Assembly (NCBI RefSeq): GCF_019429625.1
Contig: NZ_JAHXRW010000008.1
Span: 62,001 to 126,000, forward strand
Reading direction: 5' to 3'
DNA length: 64,000 bases
Origin: Celeribacter sp. PS-C1
Lineage (GTDB): Bacteria > Pseudomonadota > Alphaproteobacteria > Rhodobacterales > Rhodobacteraceae
Shown here piece after piece: positions 37,616 through 47,602 of this stretch. The notes below the pieces were generated by a model, which worked only from the letters and a program-made list of their open reading frames with translations, did no database searches and was not told where the DNA came from. Each line of letters starts with the position of its first letter. Position 1 is the first letter of the stretch. The position numbers and the translations under genes were made by a program.

Positions 37616-37641
37616 AAAAGCCGTCCCAAGGGACGGCTTTT
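37616..37641 (-). terminator. Rho-independent terminator after trpB
   Basis: A perfect twelve-pair stem AAAAGCCGTCCC/GGGACGGCTTTT with a two-base loop lies 22 bases downstream of the trpB stop. The symmetry of the A and T ends allows function in both directions. Confidence 0.88.
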
Positions 37642-37663
37642 AAAGAGAAATTCATGAGTGAGA

Positions 37664-38914
37664 TCACTCCATGTCACGGCCTTCTTCTCCGGCAAGATCC
37701 GCGCCCAGGTGACGCGCCACGGTGAAGATATCTTTGTCGCCTCGCCCCGAAAGGTTGATGACGATGATATGATCCTTCGGCAGATCGCCCGCGATTTTCA
37801 TCACATGGGCCACCGCATGGCTCGACTCGAGCGCCGGAATGATGCCTTCGGTGCGGCAACAGAATTGGAAGGCCTCAAGCGCTTCTTTGTCCGTGATCGA
37901 CACATAAGTCGCGCGTTTGGTGTCATGCAGCCAGCTGTGCTCCGGCCCGATCCCCGGGTAATCGAGACCCGCAGAGATCGAATGACCTTCGAGAATCTGC
38001 CCGTCCTCATCCTGCAACAGATAGGTGCGGTTGCCGTGCAAAACGCCCGGACGACCACCCGTCAGAGAGGCACAATGCTCCATCCGGTCGTCAACGCCAT
38101 GGCCACCAGCCTCGACACCAATGATGTTCACGCTCTCGTCGTCAAGGAACGGGTGGAACAGGCCCATGGCGTTGGAGCCCCCGCCCACAGCCGCCACAAG
38201 CGTATCGGGAAGGCGGCCTTCGCCCTCTTGCTCGGCCAGCTGCCAACGGGTTTCCTGGCCGATGATGGCCTGATAATCGCGCACCATTGCCGGATAGGGG
38301 TGCGGCCCCGCCACCGTGCCGATGCAATAGAACGTGTCGCGCACATTGGTCACCCAATCGCGCAACGCATCGTTCATCGCGTCCTTGAGCGTGCCGCGAC
38401 CGGATTCCACCGGCACAACCTTGGCGCCCAAAAGCTGCATGCGGAACACGTTCGGCTTTTGACGCTCCACATCGGTGGCGCCCATATAGACGATGCACTC
38501 CAGACCGAACTTGGCACAGACCGTTGCCGTCGCCACACCATGCTGACCCGCGCCGGTTTCGGCGATGATCCGCGTCTTGCCCATGCGGCGCGCCAACAGG
38601 ATTTGCCCCAGCACATTGTTGATCTTATGCGCACCAGTGTGGTTGAGTTCTTCGCGCTTGAGATAGATCTTCGCGCCGCCCAGCTCATTGGTCATCTTCT
38701 CCGCAAAATACAGCGGCGAAGGACGGCCCACGTAATGCTTCCAGAGATCGCGCATTTCTTCCCAGAACGACGGATCGTCCTTGGCCTTGTTGTATTCCTC
38801 TTCCAAAGAGAGGATCAGCGGCATCAATGTCTCCGACACAAACCGCCCGCCGTAAATACCAAAGCGCCCCTTCTCGTCCGGGCCACTCATAAAGCTGTTG
38901 AAAAGATCGTTCAT
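37664..38914 (-). CDS. trpB: Tryptophan synthase beta chain
   Basis: A 416-residue PLP enzyme that joins indole and serine. The PLP lysine is Lys97 in [15 protein letters not shown], the phosphate-binding loop is VGGGSNAMG, and [12 protein letters not shown] is the carboxylate-binding segment. It is the last gene of the minus-strand series rpsA-ihfB-lapA-like-trpF-trpB and is closed by the terminator at 37616. A sulfotransferase-like gene separates it from trpF, and trpA is elsewhere. Confidence 0.98.
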   Translation of the reverse strand: MNDLFNSFMSGPDEKGRFGIYGGRFVSETLMPLILSLEEEYNKAKDDPSFWEEMRDLWKHYVGRPSPLYFAEKMTNELGGAKIYLKREELNHTGAHKINNVLGQILLARRMGKTRIIAETGAGQHGVATATVCAKFGLECIVYMGATDVERQKPNVFRMQLLGAKVVPVESGRGTLKDAMNDALRDWVTNVRDTFYCIGTVAGPHPYPAMVRDYQAIIGQETRWQLAEQEGEGRLPDTLVAAVGGGSNAMGLFHPFLDDESVNIIGVEAGGHGVDDRMEHCASLTGGRPGVLHGNRTYLLQDEDGQILEGHSISAGLDYPGIGPEHSWLHDTKRATYVSITDKEALEAFQFCCRTEGIIPALESSHAVAHVMKIAGDLPKDHIIVINLSGRGDKDIFTVARHLGADLAGEEGRDME

Positions 38915-39013
38915 CGCGATGCTCCTTTGCGGATCTCACAGGATGTAGCGCAAGGGCGGAGGTCGGTAAAGCGCCCAGCATCTTTTCGCACACATAATGC
39001 CGCGGTAAAGTGC

Positions 39014-40114
39014 TCAGACCTTCGGGCGCTTGGCCTTGTTCAGCAGCCTCTTCATACGCTTCTCCGGAAACTGTCCGGGGCGCAACGCATGCCCAATACG
39101 ATTGAGCATGTAGATTTGCTCGGCCTGAAGCTGTGTCTCTTCGGGATTACTTTTGAGCCACATCACAAATTTACGCACAAGTTCTGGCCCAGGTGTCCGC
39201 GTTGCGAGTGCTTTGGTAATGATGTCCAGCTGCTCGCCGGTAAAGCTATAGACCTCTTCTTTCGGATGTTCTTCGCATAACGCATCGAAGGCTGTGATCT
39301 CATACTGCAATGACGCAGGCAGACGCGCGTTGAGACGCGCAACGACCGGAGTGATACGGGCCACAAATTCATCATAGCTTTCGCGCGACAACACAGCTTT
39401 CTCGCGTGGCATGACCGGTAATCCGTTCACCAGTGACGCCCCGATATGATCCGAGCCTGACACGCCGAGATGCCCACTGAGGCGTCGCAAAAAAGCTTGT
39501 TCTGCGCGGCTCAACGAGCGATTGACCGGCGCATCTCCCAGTCGCTGAAGCGTGTTCTTCGGCAGACCCAACCAGAGTTCCACCTCATCTATAAGAACCA
39601 TTTTTGTGCGATCAAAACTCTTTATCGTCACGCCAATACCGAGCGCCTCAAGACGTGTCAGAACGCGTTCGACCTGATGGAATTTATCGAAGACAGGGAG
39701 AAACTCCTCAAGAGTGCCCTCATATCCTGCGCCCTGAACTGTCTGCTGATAGGTCGAGATCGCAAACTCGATAGGATGTCTCAGAAATAACAGGACAGAG
39801 ATTTCGGCACCTCGGCCGACCAGATTGGCGATTTGACAGTCTTCGGCATCCAGATCGTCGAACAATCCTTCGGAGGAAAAAAGCACCTTCTCATCAGGCC
39901 GAGCCTCATCAAGAGCCGTTTCAAGGTTTTCAATCAGTCGGTGAGGCAAAACATTGCCCGCTGTAAATTTTCCAGAAAGCGCCAACTCCGTCGAGCGATG
40001 ATCCGGATAGATGTATCCGTGCTCGCGCAAAGCGTCTTTGCTACGTGCAAAGGCCACTTGAAGTGCGCTGGAACCCGTCTTCAAGTGACCGATATGCAGA
40101 TATATCTGTCTCAT
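39014..40114 (-). CDS. Sulfotransferase-like P-loop protein
   Basis: A 366-residue protein with the two PAPS-binding motifs of sulfotransferase-fold enzymes: an N-terminal IYLHIGHLKTGSSALQVAF (5' phosphosulfate loop, residues 4-22) and LLFLRHPIEFAISTYQQ (3' phosphate site, about 108-124). The region between and after has no clear relative. The C-terminal 40 residues are basic. It sits between trpF and trpB, 11 bases from the trpF stop, an unusual insertion in an otherwise conserved cluster. The acceptor is probably a saccharide, by analogy only. Confidence 0.75.
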   Translation of the reverse strand: MRQIYLHIGHLKTGSSALQVAFARSKDALREHGYIYPDHRSTELALSGKFTAGNVLPHRLIENLETALDEARPDEKVLFSSEGLFDDLDAEDCQIANLVGRGAEISVLLFLRHPIEFAISTYQQTVQGAGYEGTLEEFLPVFDKFHQVERVLTRLEALGIGVTIKSFDRTKMVLIDEVELWLGLPKNTLQRLGDAPVNRSLSRAEQAFLRRLSGHLGVSGSDHIGASLVNGLPVMPREKAVLSRESYDEFVARITPVVARLNARLPASLQYEITAFDALCEEHPKEEVYSFTGEQLDIITKALATRTPGPELVRKFVMWLKSNPEETQLQAEQIYMLNRIGHALRPGQFPEKRMKRLLNKAKRPKV

Positions 40115-40125
40115 GTCGCCCTAGT

Positions 40126-40767
40126 TTAACCAGCGCGAACCGCTTCAATGAAAGCTCGGATTTTGGCCGGGTCTTTCACACCCGGCGCGCTTTCAACACC
40201 CGAGGACACATCCACCTGTTTCGCGCCCGTCATCTGGATCGCCAAGACGACATTTTCAGGCGTCAGCCCGCCTGCCAGCATCCAGGGCCGGTTCCAGGCG
40301 CGTTTGGAAATCAGCTGCCAGTCAAAGGCTAGACCATTGCCGCCCGGCAAGTCCGCGCCTTTCGGGGCTTTGGCATCGACCAAAAGCTGGTCGCAGACCA
40401 TGCCATAGGCATCGAGCGCGGGCACATCGTCGGCCGTTGCCACGCCCACCGCCTTCATCACCGGCAAACCATAGCGTGCGCGCACTTCCGCCACCCGCTC
40501 CGGGCTTTCCTTGCCATGAAGCTGCAACATATCGAGCGGCACCTCAGAGGTGATCCGGTCGAGCTCGGCATCCGTCGGGTTCACCACAAGCGCCACTTTC
40601 GCGACGCCCACCGGCACCTCCATCGCCAGATCGCGTGCGGTGGCGATCTCGACGTGACGCGGAGATTTCGGGAAGAAGACAAAACCGAGGTATTGCGCCC
40701 CGGCCTCGACGGCAGCATCCACTGCCTCGGGCGTTTTCAGCCCGCAGATTTTTACACGTGTGTCCAT
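40126..40767 (-). CDS. trpF: Phosphoribosylanthranilate isomerase
   Basis: A 213-residue TIM-barrel enzyme of tryptophan synthesis. The opening [20 protein letters not shown] holds the catalytic cysteine, and the catalytic aspartate lies in the central strand region with [21 protein letters not shown]. The closing [19 protein letters not shown] is the phosphate-binding signature. It starts 14 bases after the LapA-like gene. The trp genes around it are separated by an unrelated gene. Confidence 0.97.
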   Translation of the reverse strand: MDTRVKICGLKTPEAVDAAVEAGAQYLGFVFFPKSPRHVEIATARDLAMEVPVGVAKVALVVNPTDAELDRITSEVPLDMLQLHGKESPERVAEVRARYGLPVMKAVGVATADDVPALDAYGMVCDQLLVDAKAPKGADLPGGNGLAFDWQLISKRAWNRPWMLAGGLTPENVVLAIQMTGAKQVDVSSGVESAPGVKDPAKIRAFIEAVRAG

Positions 40768-40781
40768 CAGTCTGTCGCTAA

Positions 40782-41129
40782 TCAGCGTTCCAGCAAAGCG
40801 AGGACTTCGTCGCCCTCTTTTTTGGCCTTGTCGGTCTTCAGCTTGCTCACTTCGCGGGCCAGCTGTTCTTTCTCGCGCTTATGCGTCGAGGCGGCGGAGC
40901 GGTGTTTGTATTCCCGCATCCACTCCCAGACGAAACCGATCAAAAGACCAGCCACAATGGCGCCAAAGATCACCACGAAGAGCGGCAGGCTGATCGACAA
41001 GGACACGCCGCTCAGCACCGCAAGATCGGCAGGCAAAAGATTGAGGGTCACCATATCCCGGTTTGCGATGGCAACGGTCACCAACACCACGGCAAGCGCC
41101 GCGAGAAAAGCGTAACGGATGTATCGCAT
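40782..41129 (-). CDS. LapA-domain inner-membrane protein (DUF1049)
   Basis: A 115-residue protein with two membrane helices (about residues 5-22 and 45-68) and a C-terminal basic coiled coil (about 70-112, rich in Lys, Arg and Glu). The segment [13 protein letters not shown] between the helices is typical of LapA (DUF1049) proteins involved in lipopolysaccharide assembly control in enterobacteria. It follows ihfB by 18 bases; rpsA-ihfB-lapA order is common in proteobacteria. Confidence 0.85.
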   Translation of the reverse strand: MRYIRYAFLAALAVVLVTVAIANRDMVTLNLLPADLAVLSGVSLSISLPLFVVIFGAIVAGLLIGFVWEWMREYKHRSAASTHKREKEQLAREVSKLKTDKAKKEGDEVLALLER

Positions 41130-41147
41130 GGGGAGGCCTCTATCGTC

Positions 41148-41429
41148 TTATTCGTCGTTCAAGCGGTCGCGCAGCAGCTTACCGGTTTTGAAGAACGGCA
41201 CATGTTTTTCCTCAACAGGCACGCTCTCGCCAGTGCGCGGGTTGCGTCCCATTCTGGCATCGCGCTTCTTGACGGAAAACGCGCCAAAACCGCGCAGCTC
41301 CACCCGGTCGCCACGCGCCATCGCTTCGATGATTTCCTCGAAAATCGTATTTACGATACGCTCCACATCTCGTTGATAAAGATGCGGGTTCTCATCGGCG
41401 ATCTTCTGGATCAGCTCGGACCGGATCAT
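41148..41429 (-). CDS. ihfB: Integration host factor subunit beta
   Basis: A 93-residue HU/IHF-family DNA-bending protein. [23 protein letters not shown] is split here as the conserved arm: [16 protein letters not shown] then [11 protein letters not shown]. The opening [20 protein letters not shown] is typical of the beta subunit. It lies downstream of rpsA on the same strand, as in E. coli, but separated from it by a strong terminator and a 385-base gap, so it has its own promoter. Confidence 0.97.
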   Translation of the reverse strand: MIRSELIQKIADENPHLYQRDVERIVNTIFEEIIEAMARGDRVELRGFGAFSVKKRDARMGRNPRTGESVPVEEKHVPFFKTGKLLRDRLNDE

Positions 41430-41765
41430 GAAAGTCCCCCCTTACATATCAGGCGCATTTTGCGTTCTCATCTCATGCGGCGAGATCATCCCCCGCATGT
41501 GTTTTTCGTATTCCGACTATAGGATGGGAACACGATCCGGGAAAGCGTCTCGTAGGGGAGGGAACGGTGTTTTTTAGGGCTAATCCCCTGAGTTTTAGCC
41601 CAAAAATCCAACTTGCCCGTCCAAAATCGGACTTTTCTCAGGATCACTGGCCTTGCCGCATCGCGGCATTGCATCATGCGATTCGGCTTCGTCGCGAAGT
41701 GCAAACCCTCTTTCCACTCTCGAGATCGTCTGAAAACGATTTTTGACAAGCTAGGCGCAACGCAC
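41430..41765. other. Intergenic region between rpsA terminator and ihfB
   Basis: These 336 bases should contain the ihfB promoter. I see no supported gene; the frames that cross it have no ribosome site or family resemblance. Confidence 0.5.
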
Positions 41766-41794
41766 AAAAAAGGCCCCGCAAATGCGGGGCCTTT
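41766..41794 (-). terminator. Rho-independent terminator after rpsA
   Basis: A perfect twelve-pair stem AAAGGCCCCGCA/TGCGGGGCCTTT with a two-base loop, followed on the minus strand by a run of T, lies 21 bases beyond the rpsA stop. Confidence 0.95.
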
Positions 41795-41814
41795 CTCAAT
41801 TCTATCGTACGAGA

Positions 41815-43494
41815 TTACTCGTCGCCGGACTTCAGAGCCGCGCCGAGGATATCGCCGAGGGACGCGCCGGAGTCAGAGGAACCGTACTGTTCGACGGCTT
41901 CTTTCTCTTCTGCGATCTCACGTGCTTTGATGGACAGACCCAGACGACGGGTTTTCTGATCCACGTTGGTCACGCGCACATCGATGTGGTCACCGATCTG
42001 GAAGCGCTCGGGGCGCTGTTCCGCACGGTCACGGGACAGGTCGGAGCGGCGGATGAAGGATTTCGCACCTTCATATTCCACTTCGATGCCGCCGTCTTCG
42101 ATGGCGGTCACGGTCACGGTCACGATGGAGCCGCGTTTCACGCCCTCAACCGCACCGGAGAAGCTGTCGTCGAGAGCTTTGATGGAGAGAGAGATACGCT
42201 CTTTTTCCACGTCCACTTCGGTGACGACGGCTTTGACCATGTCGTTCTTGTGGTAGTTCTGAATGGCATCCTCGCCACGCTCTTCCCAAGACAGGTCGGA
42301 GAGGTGAACCATGCCGTCGATGTCGCCCGGCAGACCAACGAACAGACCGAATTCGGTGATGTTCTTGACTTCGCCTTCGACCACGGTGCCTTCCGGGTGA
42401 GTCTCGGCAAAGAGCTCCCACGGGTTGCGCATGGTTTGTTTGAGGCCGAGGGACACGCGACGCTTGGACGGGTCGATCTCGAGCACCATGACTTCCACTT
42501 CTTGCGAGGTGGAGACGATTTTGCCCGGGTGGACGTTTTTCTTGGTCCAGGACATCTCGGAGACGTGAACCAGACCTTCAACGCCAGCTTCCAGCTCAAC
42601 GAATGCGCCGTAGTCGGTGATGTTGGTCACGCGGCCAGTGTGCACGGATTCGAGCGGGTATTTGGACTCAACGGAATCCCACGGATCGTCCTGCAGCTGT
42701 TTCATGCCGAGGGAGATACGGTGGGTGTCTTTGTTGATCTTGATCACCTGAACCTTGATCGTCTCGCCGATGGAGAGGATCTCGGACGGGTGGTTCACAC
42801 GGCGCCATGCCATGTCGGTGACGTGCAGCAGGCCGTCGACACCGCCGAGGTCCACGAAGGCACCATATTCGGTGATGTTTTTGACGACACCGTCAACGGT
42901 CTGACCTTCGGAGAGGTTGCCGATGACTTCAGCGCGCTGTTCTGCACGGGACTCTTCGAGGATCGCACGACGGGAGACAACGATGTTGCCACGACGACGG
43001 TCCATTTTGAGGATTTGGAACGGCTGCTTGAGACCCATGAGCGGGCCAGCGTCGCGCACCGGACGGACGTCGACTTGCGAACCCGGAAGGAAAGCAACTG
43101 CGCCGCCCAGATCGACAGTGAAACCGCCTTTGACGCGGCCAAAGATGGCGCCTTCGACGCGCTCTTCGGAAGCGTAGGCTTTTTCGAGACGATCCCATGC
43201 TTCTTCGCGACGGGCTTTGTCGCGGGAGATGACGGCTTCGCCACGTGCGTTTTCAACGCGGTCGAGGAACACTTCGACTTCGTCGCCAACGGCAACGGTC
43301 GGTGCTTCGCCCGGGTTGGAGAATTCTTTCAGGTCAACGCGGCCTTCCATTTTGTAGCCGACGTCGATGATGGCTTGACCGGCCTCGATGGCGATCACTT
43401 TGCCTTTGACAACCGAGCCTTCAGCCGGGGTGTCGATTTCGAAGCTTTCATTCAGGAGGGCTTCGAAATCCTCCATAGATACGTTCTGAGCCAT
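41815..43494 (-). CDS. rpsA: 30S ribosomal protein S1
   Basis: A 559-residue protein with six S1 RNA-binding repeats, the usual size for proteobacteria. Repeats are visible from about residues 25, 110, 195, 280, 365 and 455, for example DYGAFVELEAGVEGLVHVSE and EFGLFVGLPGDIDGMVHLSD. It recruits mRNA to the 30S subunit. A 636-residue plus-strand frame across the gene is antisense and reflects codon bias. Upstream, cmk is the normal neighbour, but here a BLUF gene and a capsule-type gene lie between. Confidence 0.98.
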   Translation of the reverse strand: MAQNVSMEDFEALLNESFEIDTPAEGSVVKGKVIAIEAGQAIIDVGYKMEGRVDLKEFSNPGEAPTVAVGDEVEVFLDRVENARGEAVISRDKARREEAWDRLEKAYASEERVEGAIFGRVKGGFTVDLGGAVAFLPGSQVDVRPVRDAGPLMGLKQPFQILKMDRRRGNIVVSRRAILEESRAEQRAEVIGNLSEGQTVDGVVKNITEYGAFVDLGGVDGLLHVTDMAWRRVNHPSEILSIGETIKVQVIKINKDTHRISLGMKQLQDDPWDSVESKYPLESVHTGRVTNITDYGAFVELEAGVEGLVHVSEMSWTKKNVHPGKIVSTSQEVEVMVLEIDPSKRRVSLGLKQTMRNPWELFAETHPEGTVVEGEVKNITEFGLFVGLPGDIDGMVHLSDLSWEERGEDAIQNYHKNDMVKAVVTEVDVEKERISLSIKALDDSFSGAVEGVKRGSIVTVTVTAIEDGGIEVEYEGAKSFIRRSDLSRDRAEQRPERFQIGDHIDVRVTNVDQKTRRLGLSIKAREIAEEKEAVEQYGSSDSGASLGDILGAALKSGDE

Positions 43495-43626
43495 GTGGTC
43501 TCAATTTCCTTTTCATACGTTTATGCGGGCCAAGCGGTTGTCTCCGCCGGTCTTGATTTCAGATTGCCCATGACCCACCCTTCAAAAGACGACGTTCAGA
43601 AGACACTGCGGGAAAAACACAAATCA

Positions 43627-43649
43627 GGGCCGAAGCTATTCTCCGACCC
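43627..43649 (-). promoter_or_regulatory. Hairpin in the rpsA leader region
   Basis: On the minus strand GGGTCGGAG and CTTCGGCCC form a nine-pair stem (two G-U pairs) with a five-base loop, followed after seven bases by a short T-rich stretch. It lies about 130 bases upstream of rpsA. It could be an attenuator, or the terminator of the upstream BLUF gene. Confidence 0.35.
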
Positions 43650-43755
43650 TGCCCGTAATGTCTTGATGACGTCTGATGGCCTCATAGACTGACGCGCGTC
43701 TACCGCCGAATCCCGTTAAAAGCAAGGAAAATCGCGACAAACACCTGCCCCGACC

Positions 43756-44265
43756 TCACGCCAAACCGTCGAGTCGCTCCAGATAAGCCGCGTCGTTTTC
43801 GCCCGACAAGCGTGCGAAAGGGAAGGCGGAGCCGTAGGTGGCGACGCTGGTCGCGGTTTTGGCGAAGAGCGCAATCAACGCGCGGGCGCGATCAGTGGAA
43901 ATCAAGGGATAAGTGCCATCCTCCTGAAGCCCCAGCTCCTGTTCAAAACCGAGGATCGAATCATATGACATCGACCAATCGGTAAAAGGCGAGATATCCA
44001 ACGCTTCTTCACGCAGTAGGATTTCCATATTCTGATGGCGCTCATCGTCTGCAATACGGGCCATGAGTGCCTCAATATCACGGACCGGCCCATGCAGGGC
44101 CTGAAAGAACTGCTCGTCAATGCGTAGCAGAATCCCCGTCACACCATGAGCGGCATTGAATTTGATCGCCGTGCGCAGGATGTCGAGGTCCGAGGGGTGA
44201 AAGTCCTCGTGACGCGCGACAGAGCGATACAGGATTTGAACAAACGGGGTCACCTGGCTCTCCAT
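43756..44265 (-). CDS. BLUF-domain blue-light photoreceptor
   Basis: A 169-residue protein, almost all BLUF domain (about residues 7-100) with a C-terminal helical extension. The flavin-binding residues are in place: Tyr13 in VQILYRSVA, Asn37 in FNAAHGVTGILL and Gln55 in EQFFQALHGP; DWSM near residue 100 has the conserved tryptophan. BLUF proteins bind FAD and signal blue light, often through protein partners. The ATG at 44265 follows GAGGAGGG. No effector domain is attached. It sits upstream of rpsA. Confidence 0.87.
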   Translation of the reverse strand: MESQVTPFVQILYRSVARHEDFHPSDLDILRTAIKFNAAHGVTGILLRIDEQFFQALHGPVRDIEALMARIADDERHQNMEILLREEALDISPFTDWSMSYDSILGFEQELGLQEDGTYPLISTDRARALIALFAKTATSVATYGSAFPFARLSGENDAAYLERLDGLA

Positions 44266-44537
44266 GCTGCCCTCCTCGCGCAGATCGTCAGTCGCGCGAA
44301 ATTGCCCCGGCGCAAAGAAACAGGCAAGATAAATTCGCACAAGGCTGTTCTAAAATGAAAGAATGGTGGCTGAAATTCGCCAAGCCCTGTCAGAGCCTCA
44401 CAAATTTCTGTCCAAGAGGCCCGGAACGTTCCCCAAGGCGACGGAGATGAGCTCTTTGCCAGTCAGGCCAGACCATCATCGAAACGCCCCTCTCGGGCAC
44501 ATTTCTGACGCGGGAAACCGGAACCGCTCAGCATGGC

Positions 44538-45485
44538 TCACGGCACAAGAGACAGCCCAAGCCGCTCGGCATCAAATCCGATCTCGGAAAAGCGACGCAA
44601 TACCTGTGTCTCGAAGTCCGGATCGTCCAGCCAAAGGCACTGCGAGAAATACCAATAGAGGAATTTGGTGTAATCGCGCTTGCCCACCAGAGCCTCCTCG
44701 AGCGCAGGTGCGAAATCCTCCGGCCTCCGGACACGCCCCGCCACCTGATCGAAATCAGCACGCGCGAACAAAAGCGTTGGCGTGCCATGCAGGAATCCTT
44801 CCAGAGAGGCGGCCGAATTGGCCGAAACCGTCACAGCCGCCTGGCGCAACAGATCGTGCACATTGGCGTTGGTCTTGATCGGTTTGTAGCCCAGTGCCTT
44901 CAGGTCCTTGATCACCTGCACACCTTCGTCTTTGCGGATTGGATGTGGCTTGATGTAAACGGGCCTCCTGCCCGCACCCTCCAGGACAGTGCGCAGCATC
45001 TCGTCGAGGCTCATATAGGCATGCCCCCGGCGATAGGGCGGCGGGCCTTGCAGAAAGACCACGATGCCCTGGGGGTCGATCTCTTCGACGGCTTTCTTTT
45101 GATGATAGCGAGAACTGCGCTGGTCGGAAAACCGGGCCCTGAGAGTGGCCACATAGGCCTCCGCCTCCGCCGGATCGACCGTCTCAGGATCGAAAGGGCG
45201 TCCGGCGATAGAACTGTCGGCCAGCACACCCTTCGGGTCGAGATGCCAGCAGCCGTCAAGATAGGCCAGCGCAGAAATCAGCACATCCGGGTGGGGTTTG
45301 CGAGCATTGTCCACGACATGCAGGTTGCCGTCCGGCGCTGTGGGCGGAAAGCGCGGGGCGATCTCCACCCTGCCGCCGCGCCGTTCAATCATGCGTTTGA
45401 GGCGCGGATAAAGCGACGCCATCTTGCCCGCCTCCAAGGCCGCCCGCTCATGATCGGGCAGATGGAGGACGAGCTTTGCCGTCAT
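44538..45485 (-). CDS. Capsule polysaccharide biosynthesis-like protein
   Basis: A 315-residue protein without signal peptide. The middle part (about 140-260) resembles capsule polysaccharide biosynthesis/export proteins of the KpsS/KpsC-like group (GT-B fold): [36 protein letters not shown] and [20 protein letters not shown]. The last motif is the usual nucleotide-sugar region. It overlaps the stop of cmk by four bases, so it is translated with cmk. Assignment is by motif resemblance only. Confidence 0.65.
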   Translation of the reverse strand: MTAKLVLHLPDHERAALEAGKMASLYPRLKRMIERRGGRVEIAPRFPPTAPDGNLHVVDNARKPHPDVLISALAYLDGCWHLDPKGVLADSSIAGRPFDPETVDPAEAEAYVATLRARFSDQRSSRYHQKKAVEEIDPQGIVVFLQGPPPYRRGHAYMSLDEMLRTVLEGAGRRPVYIKPHPIRKDEGVQVIKDLKALGYKPIKTNANVHDLLRQAAVTVSANSAASLEGFLHGTPTLLFARADFDQVAGRVRRPEDFAPALEEALVGKRDYTKFLYWYFSQCLWLDDPDFETQVLRRFSEIGFDAERLGLSLVP

Positions 45486-46090
45486 GCGCGGCGGGCTTCG
45501 ATCAGAGCGATCACCTTCGCCACTGCCTCTTCGATACCCATCTCGGTCGTGTCGATCACGGTGGCATCCTCGGCAGGTTTCAGAGGCGCCGTTGCCCGCG
45601 CCGCATCGCGTTCGTCGCGCTCGCGCAGGTCTTCCAACACGTCTTCAAGCGTGATGTCTTCGCCCTTCTCGACCAGCTCTTTGTGGCGACGCTGTGCACG
45701 CACCTCGTCAGAGGCGATGACATAGAGCTTCACCTCGGCATCCGGGCAAATCACCGTGCCGATGTCGCGCCCGTCCAGAACGGCGCCGCCTTCACGGCGG
45801 GCGAAAGCCTGTTGAAAATCCACGAGAGCGGCGCGGACTTCGGGCACGGCGGCCACACGGGACGCAGCTTGCCCGGCATCACCTGAACGCAGATCGTCAC
45901 GATCCAAATCCGCAGCAACCAGCGATTCTGCCGCCTCAATCGGAGTCAGCCCCTCAAAGGTCTTTGCCCCGGTCGCACGGTACAAAAGCCCGGTATCGAG
46001 ATGGGCAAATCCGAAATGTTTGGCGACGGCTTTGGAAATCGTGCCTTTGCCGGCGGCGGCGGGGCCATCAATGGCGATGCAGAAACTCAT
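45482..46090 (-). CDS. cmk: Cytidylate kinase
   Basis: A 202-residue (d)CMP kinase. The P-loop is [19 protein letters not shown] (residues 5-23), followed by [10 protein letters not shown] and [20 protein letters not shown] with the substrate-binding arginine and aspartate, and a lid region around [11 protein letters not shown]. The ATG at 46090 is preceded by GGAGG. It lies 64 bases downstream of aroA on the same strand, the conserved aroA-cmk order. Its stop overlaps the capsule-type gene. Confidence 0.97.
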   Translation of the reverse strand: MSFCIAIDGPAAAGKGTISKAVAKHFGFAHLDTGLLYRATGAKTFEGLTPIEAAESLVAADLDRDDLRSGDAGQAASRVAAVPEVRAALVDFQQAFARREGGAVLDGRDIGTVICPDAEVKLYVIASDEVRAQRRHKELVEKGEDITLEDVLEDLRERDERDAARATAPLKPAEDATVIDTTEMGIEEAVAKVIALIEARRA

Positions 46091-46153
46091 GTGAACCTCC
46101 AGTTCGGGAGACAAGTTCTGACAAAGCCGCGCGGCACTGTCAATTTCCGCGCT

Positions 46154-47503
46154 TCAGTTGTCCCGCGTCACATGCGCGCCAAGATCCGTCATCAGTTTTT
46201 CAAAGACCGGGAAAGAGGTCGCAATCGGGCTACCATCGTCCACCGTCACCGGCTCTTTCGAGGCCATGCCCAGCACGAGGAAGGACATCGCAATCCGGTG
46301 GTCGATATGGGTCGCACAGGTGGCGCCGCCCTTGACGCCGTTCGGCCCAAGACCATGGACGATCAGCGTGTCCTCGTCCTCTTCGATGGTCACACCGCAA
46401 GCCTCGAGCCCGCGCGCCATGGCGTCGATGCGATCCGATTCCTTCACGCGCAATTCCTTGACGCCGCGCATCACCGTGGTGCCCTCGGCATAGGCCGCAA
46501 CCACCGACAGGATCGGGTATTCGTCGATCATGGAAGCGGCGCGTTCGGGCGGCACTTCGATGCCTTTGAGTTTCGAGTATTTCACGCGCAGATCGGCCAC
46601 CGGTTCGCCTCCCTCTTCGCGCTCATTCTCGAATGCGATCTCGGCGCCCATCTCAACGAGAGTCGTGTAAAGCCCGTTGCGCGTCAGGTTCTGGCTCACG
46701 CCCGGCACGAAGATATCCGACCCCTCGACGATCAACGCCGCACAGACCGGGAAAGCCGCGGACGACGGATCGCGCGGCACGGCGACCTCTTGCGGGGTCA
46801 ACTCGGGACGCCCTGTGAGCGTGATCTTGTTGTAGCCTTCGGGCGTCTTCTCGGTGACGACCTCGGCGCCGAACCCTCTGAGCATGCGCTCCGTGTGATC
46901 GCGGGTGGCCTCTTTCTCAATTACCACGGTCTTGCCCGGCGCGTTGAGACCCGCGAGCAAAACTGCGGATTTCACCTGCGCGGAGGGCACCGGCGTCTCA
47001 TATTCCACCGGCACCGGATCGGCAGCGCCCACAAGCGTCAGCGGCAAACGCCCGCCAGAACGCCCGACAGACCGCGTCCCGAACAGCGCCAAAGGATCGG
47101 TCACCCGCGCCATCGGGCGTTTGCGCAACGAGCCGTCGCCCGTGAAGGTCGTGCAGAAATCATAAGTTGCGACGCAGCCCATGATCAGCCGCACACCGGT
47201 GCCGGAGTTGCCACAATCGATGATGTCTTCGGGCTCCGTGAACCCGCCAACGCCAACGCCATGCACGGTCCATTCGCCCGCGCCCTCGCGCACCACATCA
47301 GCGCCCAAGGCCTGCATCGCCTTGGCGGTGTCGAGCACATCCTCGCCCTCCAAAAGCCCCGTGATCTTGGTCTCGCCCACCGCCATCGCGCCAAAAATCA
47401 GCGCCCGGTGCGAGATGGATTTGTCTCCCGGTACCGCCGCGGTGCCTTTCAAAGGTCCGTTCTTGCGCGATGACATCGGGATCGGGGTGCCGTGGCTCGA
47501 CAT
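46154..47503 (-). CDS. aroA: 3-phosphoshikimate 1-carboxyvinyltransferase, class II type
   Basis: A 449-residue EPSP synthase that adds enolpyruvate to shikimate 3-phosphate. All four class II signatures are seen: PGDKSISHR with Lys28, [14 protein letters not shown] and NLTRNG. Class II enzymes include the glyphosate-tolerant CP4 protein. At the position of the CP4 Ala100 this protein has Gly101 ([11 protein letters not shown]), the residue common in glyphosate-sensitive enzymes, so tolerance cannot be claimed. It starts ahead of cmk in the conserved order. Confidence 0.97.
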   Translation of the reverse strand: MSSHGTPIPMSSRKNGPLKGTAAVPGDKSISHRALIFGAMAVGETKITGLLEGEDVLDTAKAMQALGADVVREGAGEWTVHGVGVGGFTEPEDIIDCGNSGTGVRLIMGCVATYDFCTTFTGDGSLRKRPMARVTDPLALFGTRSVGRSGGRLPLTLVGAADPVPVEYETPVPSAQVKSAVLLAGLNAPGKTVVIEKEATRDHTERMLRGFGAEVVTEKTPEGYNKITLTGRPELTPQEVAVPRDPSSAAFPVCAALIVEGSDIFVPGVSQNLTRNGLYTTLVEMGAEIAFENEREEGGEPVADLRVKYSKLKGIEVPPERAASMIDEYPILSVVAAYAEGTTVMRGVKELRVKESDRIDAMARGLEACGVTIEEDEDTLIVHGLGPNGVKGGATCATHIDHRIAMSFLVLGMASKEPVTVDDGSPIATSFPVFEKLMTDLGAHVTRDN

Positions 47504-47566
47504 GGGTAGCTCTCCTCACATTCCTCGCCGTTCTGATAACGCAAGCCCGGCAGGCGGTCTATCGGC

Positions 47567-47596
47567 TGTCTTCATCGCAGCCAAAATACTCAGATG
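47567..47596 (-). repeat. Intergenic GAGTATTTT-type element after trmB
   Basis: On the minus strand this reads CTGAGTATTTTGGCTGCGAT and then GAAGACAGCC, starting a few bases after the trmB stop. It resembles the element after the FKBP gene at 59209, and I know similar sequences as frequent post-gene motifs in Rhodobacteraceae. Confidence 0.45.
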
Positions 47597-47602
47597 TTTC
47601 CG

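Noticed and set aside
41782-43692. 636-residue plus-strand reading frame across rpsA
   Set aside because: It is antisense to six clear S1 repeats, has no ribosome site, and its composition reflects the codon bias of rpsA.
43570-43692. 40-codon plus-strand frame upstream of rpsA
   Set aside because: No ribosome site, and it overlaps the probable rpsA leader on the other strand.
46001-47473. 490-residue plus-strand frame across aroA and cmk
   Set aside because: Antisense to two genes with full catalytic motifs; Arg/His-rich composition typical of shadow frames.
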